Positions 61,731 through 64,000 of a DNA stretch of 64,000 nt are shown here, piece after piece (position 1 is the first letter of the stretch; every line of letters starts with the position of its first letter). Location: assembly GCA_937959115.1 (NCBI GenBank), contig CALGAW010000007.1:1-64000 (forward strand), in the 5' to 3' direction. Both the position numbers and the translations under genes were made by a program. Origin of the DNA: an uncultured Saprospiraceae bacterium. GTDB taxonomy: Bacteria; Bacteroidota; Bacteroidia; Chitinophagales; Saprospiraceae. Below the pieces are notes generated by a model. The model was not told the DNA's origin. It saw nothing but the letters and a program-made list of their open reading frames with translations, and made no database searches.

Positions 61731-63287
61731 ATGCAATGGACAAGGGAGCATCTTATTCCAATTGGTTTTATTGCTTTGCATATATTGGTTTGTCTGTTGC
61801 TACTTCCTCAATTTAAATATTGTCTAGAAGCAGATCTTTATAGTTACTTATCCATTGCGAAAAAGTATGTCCAGGGAGACTTTTATCATGCGATCAACCT
61901 TTACTGGTCACCTTTTTTCTCTTGGTTGCTCATTCCGTTTGAGCTCTCAGGATTACCGACGCTCCTAGTATTCAAATATCTGTTTGTAGCGTTTGGTGCG
62001 GGGATTATCTGGCTTTTTCATAAAATGCTGGTTCATCAGCAAGCTCCTTTCTTTGTTCGAGCAGCAGCAACGGGTGGCGTCACTGCCTTTTGCATTTACT
62101 TTTCTTTGTATTATTCAATGCCAGACATCTTTTCCGTCTTTTTTTACCTATTGTATTTTAGCTGGCACAAAGAACTGTTTGACAATAGAAAAACGGCAAT
62201 TATATCCGGTGTTCTAGGAGGCGTTTGCTTTTTCATTAAGGCCTACTCCCTACCCTTTCTCCTCTTGTACTCAGCGGTATTGATTGGAGCAAAATGGTTG
62301 ATTGACCAGGATTTAACTAAACTACAAATCAAGCATTTTAGCGTTTACCTGCTAACATTGTTGCTAGTTTCTTCTTGTTGGATTATCCCTATGAGCATTA
62401 AAAACGGTGGACTGACAATTGGCAGAAGTGGGGCATTCAATTACCATATGAAAATGAGTGTTCCCTTTCAAAAACAATTGGACTATCCCTATGAGCACCA
62501 ACTTCTTCCTCCACCTAATCCTTCAGCCATTAGCTATTGGGAGGACCCATCTACGATGAATGATGCCTTGGAAAAACAGTCAAAATCAACCCTAGGGATT
62601 CAAGCCTTCATCACCCTTCAAAATATATTTGTCCTAGGAAAAACAGTCCACTATTACAATCCGTTTTTCTTTTTAATTGTGATCATTCTTGCGATTCGCT
62701 TGCTCCGTGGAGTGCTCAACCGGGCGATTGTGTTTAGGCAGGAACTAATAACTGCAGCCCTTTTTATCGGGATTTACCCTTCAGGCTATCTCCTCCTATT
62801 TATCAATGAGCGATACCAATGGGTGATCTTTATTTTTGTGCTGTACCTTGCTGCTTTACTTTTTACAGAACTTGCTTCAAAATTTTCCTTGAAGCGCTGG
62901 GATCAACTGATTGCTGGGCTCGGTTTTTTCCTTGTTACAGCCTATGCGCCAGTCGATCGGCTGCAAGTCCTACACAGAAGGCTCGCTCCTATTCAGAAGG
63001 TAGACATGGCAAAAGCGCTGAAAATCAAGGAGGTCATTCCTCAACATGCCCGCATTGCATTTGATGAGCATTGGGGAAAAGGCTTAGTCACTGCCTTTGT
63101 GAATGACAATCAGTACTACGGAATTTTTGCAAAAAATAAATCTAGTGTTGAGCTATATGCTGATATTCAGCGGTTTCAAATTGAATATGTGGTATTGTAT
63201 TTAGAAGCAACAAAAACAGATTTAGCACCTTTCATTGAGTTAATTTCTCCACCAGACTTTCAACCGTCTGTTTATAAAGTAAAATAG
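61731..63287 (+). CDS. Polytopic membrane protein, GT-C glycosyltransferase-like
   Basis: The protein has 518 residues with about 11-12 membrane helices. The first extracytoplasmic loop has EADLYSYLSIAKKYVQGD, fitting the Asp-containing first loop of GT-C (ArnT/PMT-like) glycosyltransferases that use lipid-linked sugars. The C-terminal about 100 residues are soluble (AKALKIKEVIPQHARIAFDE). No neighbouring sugar-synthesis gene supports the call, so it remains tentative. In the same direction as the TPR gene before it and the S41 peptidase after it. Confidence 0.62.
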   Translation: MQWTREHLIPIGFIALHILVCLLLLPQFKYCLEADLYSYLSIAKKYVQGDFYHAINLYWSPFFSWLLIPFELSGLPTLLVFKYLFVAFGAGIIWLFHKMLVHQQAPFFVRAAATGGVTAFCIYFSLYYSMPDIFSVFFYLLYFSWHKELFDNRKTAIISGVLGGVCFFIKAYSLPFLLLYSAVLIGAKWLIDQDLTKLQIKHFSVYLLTLLLVSSCWIIPMSIKNGGLTIGRSGAFNYHMKMSVPFQKQLDYPYEHQLLPPPNPSAISYWEDPSTMNDALEKQSKSTLGIQAFITLQNIFVLGKTVHYYNPFFFLIVIILAIRLLRGVLNRAIVFRQELITAALFIGIYPSGYLLLFINERYQWVIFIFVLYLAALLFTELASKFSLKRWDQLIAGLGFFLVTAYAPVDRLQVLHRRLAPIQKVDMAKALKIKEVIPQHARIAFDEHWGKGLVTAFVNDNQYYGIFAKNKSSVELYADIQRFQIEYVVLYLEATKTDLAPFIELISPPDFQPSVYKVK

Positions 63288-63437
63288 ATAGGAAACAACT
63301 ATGCAAGCATCGCAAGACACAAGGAAAAAAGGAATATCGAATTTCGAACAACAAATTTCGAAAAGAGAATCGACATTCGATGATGAATTTATACCCAATC
63401 CCTGTTTTTTGTTGACCAGTTGAATCCATAACGACAC

Positions 63438-64000
63438 ATGAAGTTAACTGCCCTTTCCATCTTACTGTTTTTCTTGCTTTCTATCAGCTTGAACGGGCAA
63501 CCCTTGCATTTACAATACACAAAACAACAAATCAAGGAAGACTTGTCATTCATGAAGTATTGGCTGATCCAATATCATCCTAATGCTCAGCATCCTGATT
63601 TTGCTGAGGAGTTTGATGCTCATTTCCTTAATTTGCCAACTAAAGACACTGTTTCCTCTTTTGAGGCTTTTCAACTTTTTTCTTCTATAATGCCGATTAT
63701 TAAAGATGGGCACACCCAACTTACTGTTCCTCCGAAATCGTGGAAGCCGTGTTATTATGAAGGCTCTTATTTCCCCTTAGAAGTCTATTGGGATGGAACC
63801 AACCTTTATCTAGTGAAAAACTTAATCGATTTTATTGAACAAGAAGATGATTTAGAATATCACTCTCCAGCTATTCCTTTAGGCAGTAAACTCCTTTCTA
63901 TCAATGGTATTCCAAGTAAAGACCTTCTTGAGGAAATGCGTCTAGGTCTAATGCGAGATAATAACAATCTAAATTATCCAACATGGGTGCTCAATCAATA
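63438..64000 (+). CDS. S41-family peptidase-like exported protein, 3' end outside window
   Basis: Starts ATG 63438 with a signal peptide (LTALSILLFFLLSISLNGQ), and 187 residues are visible. Residues 25-95 are the helical N-terminal domain (DLSFMKYWLIQYHPNA, then MPIIKDGHTQLTVPP, where DGHT is common in tail-specific S41 peptidases). A PDZ-like segment follows at about 110-165 (GSKLLSINGIPSKDLL). The catalytic Ser/Lys region would lie beyond the window. It follows the membrane protein by 150 bp. Confidence 0.75.
   Translation, partial: MKLTALSILLFFLLSISLNGQPLHLQYTKQQIKEDLSFMKYWLIQYHPNAQHPDFAEEFDAHFLNLPTKDTVSSFEAFQLFSSIMPIIKDGHTQLTVPPKSWKPCYYEGSYFPLEVYWDGTNLYLVKNLIDFIEQEDDLEYHSPAIPLGSKLLSINGIPSKDLLEEMRLGLMRDNNNLNYPTWVLNQ

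Overview
This 64 kb window is a chromosomal segment of a Bacteroidota bacterium, most likely from the class Saprospiria. The genus is inference, since no 16S gene is present. The evidence is: AT-rich DNA; promoters of the Bacteroidota type (TTG, about 19 to 21 bases, then TAnnTTTG); few Shine-Dalgarno sites; type IX secretion (T9SS) type A sorting domains; SprB-like and PKD/Ig-like giant surface proteins; and a capsule/gliding (Wzi/RemB-like) outer-membrane protein. I see no tRNA, rRNA, CRISPR array, phage or conjugative genes.

Layout. 1-14045 (minus) holds two tandem paralogous giant secreted proteins. The first runs off the left edge. The second has 2932 residues and carries a 20-unit, Cys/Asp-rich repeat array built as five blocks of four units. 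14284-15801 is an alpha-helical cytoplasmic protein of unknown role. 15802-16909 has no clear gene, but it contains a promoter-structure-terminator cassette that looks like a roughly 250-nt non-coding RNA. 16910-20558 holds a dynamin-like GTPase, a tiny exported protein, pfkA and a Fur-family regulator. 20748-28074 (minus) is a complete histidine operon, hisG-D-C-B-H-A-F-IE. It is preceded by a promoter, an 18-residue leader peptide with five consecutive His codons, and an intrinsic terminator, which is a textbook attenuator. 28241-33255 holds a secreted vanadium-haloperoxidase-like protein and an 843-residue leucine-rich-repeat protein ending in a ROCO-type linker without its GTPase domain. 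33276-42115 holds a PaaE-type reductase, several surface proteins, a MITE-like element, GNAT and PPOX proteins and purC. 42448-46896 (minus) is a five-gene unit ending in an ECF sigma factor and a candidate anti-sigma protein fused to an outer-membrane barrel. 47581-55781 holds two unknown proteins, a Wzi/RemB-like protein with a sodium:solute symporter, a paraoxonase-like enzyme, a dockerin-like surface protein and a P-loop kinase. 56142-58852 is a SulP anion transporter divergent from a TetR regulator, with a perfect palindrome at the transporter promoter. The right end holds a putative lipoprotein, a SWIM zinc-finger protein, a DUF2461 protein, a TPR membrane protein, a GT-C-like membrane protein and the start of an S41 peptidase.

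Connections. A cohesin-like N-terminal module recurs in three separate genes (37558-38355, 40937-42115, 53981-55201), each with a different C-terminal module. A second surface domain followed by paired EF-hand/dockerin-like motifs recurs in 34606-35985 and 53981-55201. A single unit of the giant 51-residue repeat also appears inside 34606-35985. The window therefore shows a surface proteome assembled by module shuffling, alongside ordinary housekeeping genes. The most notable regulatory items are the his attenuator, the structured RNA candidate near 16.5 kb, the SulP palindrome and the duplicated palindromic blocks near 47 kb.
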